From assembly GCA_016868515.1 (NCBI GenBank), contig VGGM01000008.1, positions 1-13,566 on the forward strand: a stretch of 13,566 bases of DNA. The letters run 5' to 3'. How positions within the stretch are numbered: position 1 is the stretch's first letter; the number at the start of each line of letters is the position of its first letter. Made by a program: the position numbers and the translations under genes. Below the pieces are notes generated by a model. It did no database searches and was not told the DNA's origin. It saw only the letters and a list, made by a program, of their open reading frames with translations. Positions 12,179 through 13,566 of the stretch are shown here, piece by piece. The stretch comes from Bacteroidota bacterium (GTDB taxonomy: Bacteria; Bacteroidota; Bacteroidia; Bacteroidales; VadinHA17).

Positions 12179-13288
12179 TTTATACACCATCCACCATGCA
12201 AAGAAGACGTCGGTGAGCTTGTGTTTTTTCCCGTCGTGGTAAACAAACTGCTTTTCGGTAAGGCTTTTCAATGCCTGGCTTACCGTGCTCGGACTGCCCA
12301 GTTGGTACTCACTTATGAATTCAGATGAGGTTGGCTCGGAGACACCATTGTTGAGGGCGATGGCTTTCAGAATCCTGAACTGGGTTGGGGTAAGAAGAGT
12401 CAGGTAGTTTGCATATACCGGTTCATTTTCTGCAAGAATGACTGAGAGGAGCTGTTTTACTTCATTGGTGCCGGCTTTTTTCAGGCTGCCATAAAGCCTG
12501 TTGCAGAGGTATTGTACGTAGAAGGTATGCATACCGGTAAGCTCTTCAATATAGTCGAGGGCTGCATCAGTGACAGACTTCGAACCGGACGCAAATCTTT
12601 CTGCAATAAAGCTCTTGTACGCAGCCGGATCGATAATTCCTATCTCCATCATCTCCGTGGAGTTGAAAAAAGGTCTCGCCGGCAGGGAAAAGATTTCTGC
12701 AAGCACATGCCGGCGACTTCCTGAAAAGATGAAGCTGATATTGGGGGTTGTCTGCAGGTAAGACCTGAGCAGAGCTTCTGTCTTCTTTTCAGGATAGTCT
12801 GCAATCTGCTGAAATTCATCTATCGCAATGGCGTATTGAAAGGGCATGCCGGCCATATATACGAATATAGTGTTAAGGGACTCCTCAGCCTGATCGCCCC
12901 CCTTGGCCTGAAAGGTTATTGCCGGCTCTCCTGTAAGAGGATCGATTGAGAATTTCGGTCTGAGGGCCGAGAGTTGCCTGAGTACTTTTTTCACAACACT
13001 CTCATTCCCTGAGATCACCGAAAGCACGGCTTTGCCAAACGCCTCGGTAAACTCTTTCAGAGTGGTGGTGGCAAGTATATCAATATATACCGTGCGTACC
13101 TTTTTTGAGCCCTTCAGATTGTGGAACGAGTGCCTTATCAATCCGGTTTTCCCCATTCTGCGTGGCGAAATAACCGTCAGATGTCGCTGGTTGGCTATTA
13201 CATCCAACACCCTGGCAGTCTCATGCTCCCTGTCACAGAAGTACTCGGGAGAGACATACCCACTTATTAAGAACGGATTCAATTTCAT
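12176..13288 (-). CDS. ATPase_2-type (archaeal-type) P-loop ATPase with winged-helix C-terminus
   Basis: 370 residues from the ATG at 13288; the in-frame TTG ten codons upstream overlaps a -7-like sequence and is rejected. Near the N-terminus YFCDREHE (16-23) is the conserved F-x-x-R-E box. Walker A SPRRMGKTG (41-49), Walker B YAIAIDEFQ (152-160), sensor FIFSGSRRH (186-194). Residues about 298-352 form a winged helix (LTPTQFRILKAIA ... SPSTVSQALKSLTEKQFV), and the end LTDVFFAWWM is the family's usual closing motif. STAND-like family members act as switches or regulators, and the role here is unknown. Unlike the other three it has no DUF4143 domain. It is bracketed by the 45-bp direct repeats (11981 and 13380), and its TAG stop is built from array D, so the natural C-terminus may have been trimmed by a few residues. 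Confidence 0.87.
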   Translation of the reverse strand: MKLNPFLISGYVSPEYFCDREHETARVLDVIANQRHLTVISPRRMGKTGLIRHSFHNLKGSKKVRTVYIDILATTTLKEFTEAFGKAVLSVISGNESVVKKVLRQLSALRPKFSIDPLTGEPAITFQAKGGDQAEESLNTIFVYMAGMPFQYAIAIDEFQQIADYPEKKTEALLRSYLQTTPNISFIFSGSRRHVLAEIFSLPARPFFNSTEMMEIGIIDPAAYKSFIAERFASGSKSVTDAALDYIEELTGMHTFYVQYLCNRLYGSLKKAGTNEVKQLLSVILAENEPVYANYLTLLTPTQFRILKAIALNNGVSEPTSSEFISEYQLGSPSTVSQALKSLTEKQFVYHDGKKHKLTDVFFAWWMVYK

Positions 13289-13314
13289 AATACACGTTAC
13301 ATAATATATAAAAC

Positions 13315-13322
13315 GCAAGATA
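13315..13322 (-). promoter_or_regulatory. Weak -7-like box of the minus-strand ATPase
   Basis: Read on the minus strand, TATCTTGC lies 26 nt before the ATG at 13288, the usual distance in this window, but it differs from TAnnTTTG at two positions. No clear -33 element. Confidence 0.25.
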
Positions 13323-13379
13323 TGAAATATGTGTTACACTACCTAACTTCTCATCAATTTTCACCTCATACTCCCTTCT

Positions 13380-13424
13380 CCGGCGTCCGGCATCCGGCAT
13401 CCGGAACTACCCTTTATGCCCTTT
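13380..13424 (+). repeat. 45-bp direct repeat, right copy
   Basis: Matches 11981-12025 at 44 of 45 positions, same orientation. Unlike the left copy it is followed by extra ATGCCCTATGCCC-type units and the second hairpin module before TACG array E begins. The 13325-13379 stretch upstream holds nothing I can identify. Confidence 0.88.
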
Positions 13425-13453
13425 GCCATGCCCTATGCCCTTTGCCCTTTGCC

Positions 13454-13500
13454 CTCCCGACCTTCGGTACGGGACTCCGCTTCGCTTCGCCTGCGCCACT
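13454..13500 (+). repeat. GC-rich hairpin module, copy 2
   Basis: Begins CTCCCGACCTTCGGTACGGG and continues with the same CTCCGCT and CGCCTGCG segments as copy 1 at 9260, differing at about three positions. It leads directly into GCGCCACTACGCC, the same sequence with which array D begins at 12031, so it looks inserted between parts that are contiguous in array D. Confidence 0.78.
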
Positions 13501-13566
13501 ACGCCACTACGCCACTACGCCATTACGTCATTACGCCTTTATGTCCCCTACGTCCCCTACGTCCCT
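13494..13566 (+). repeat. TACG-unit tandem array E (runs off the window)
   Basis: Octamers CTACGCCA (three), then TTACGTCA and TTACGCC variants, ending with CCTACGTCC 9-mers that continue beyond the window edge. Orientation is the same as arrays A-D. Confidence 0.85.

Noticed and set aside
11914..12328. Two overlapping + strand open frames rich in TSPTSP or LRPLRLL
   Set aside because: Translation of TACG array D plus the antisense end of the ATPase gene.
11981..13424. Integron-type gene cassette with attC sites
   Set aside because: No imperfect palindromic attC with GTT core and no integrase; the repeats are plain direct repeats.

Overview
The window looks like an accessory stretch of a Bacteroidota (Bacteroidetes) chromosome, probably from an environmental lineage. 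Evidence for this: at least four genes are preceded by the Bacteroidetes-type -7 box TAnnTTTG with the start codon about 20-30 nt further on, Shine-Dalgarno sequences are weak or absent, and the gene content (DUF4143-type ATPases, a surface protein with a peptidase S74 tail, an MBOAT/SGNH pair) is typical of that phylum. GC content shifts by eye from gene to gene, which suggests mosaic origin. I cannot name the genus.

Layout. 1-2007: 3' part of a surface protein with YadA-type head repeats ending in a self-cleaving S74 chaperone domain and a coiled coil. 2440-3976: three overlapping genes matching the tripartite kinase toxin-antitoxin system HipBST, behind a cluster of iterated operator-like sites. 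4371-5624: an AAA+ ATPase with a DUF4143/nuclease-like C-terminus, behind a 23-bp three-copy direct repeat. 5756-8181: an MBOAT acyltransferase and an SGNH-hydrolase-like partner, followed by a terminator. 8253-9162 (minus strand): a Cys-rich lipoprotein and a tiny PLDc_N-type membrane protein. 9415-10626 and 10779-11972: two further, mutually divergent AAA+ ATPases, each with its own promoter. 12176-13288 (minus): a fourth ATPase of the archaeal ATPase_2 type with a winged-helix tail.

The spaces between several of these units carry an unusual modular repeat family: arrays of 8-9 bp TACG-centred units (CTACGTCA/CTACGCCA), arrays of 7-bp units (GGTACCA, CCGGCAT), and GC-rich hairpin modules. 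All five TACG arrays lie in the same orientation even where the genes do not. Blocks of about 45-53 bp are repeated almost perfectly up to 10 kb apart. A hairpin plus fourteen heptamers also appears inside the MBOAT gene, where it stays in frame and encodes an abnormal loop. The region reads as a row of independently transcribed accessory cassettes separated by repeat arrays. That is the most unusual thing here, and whether the repeats mediate cassette exchange is inference only.
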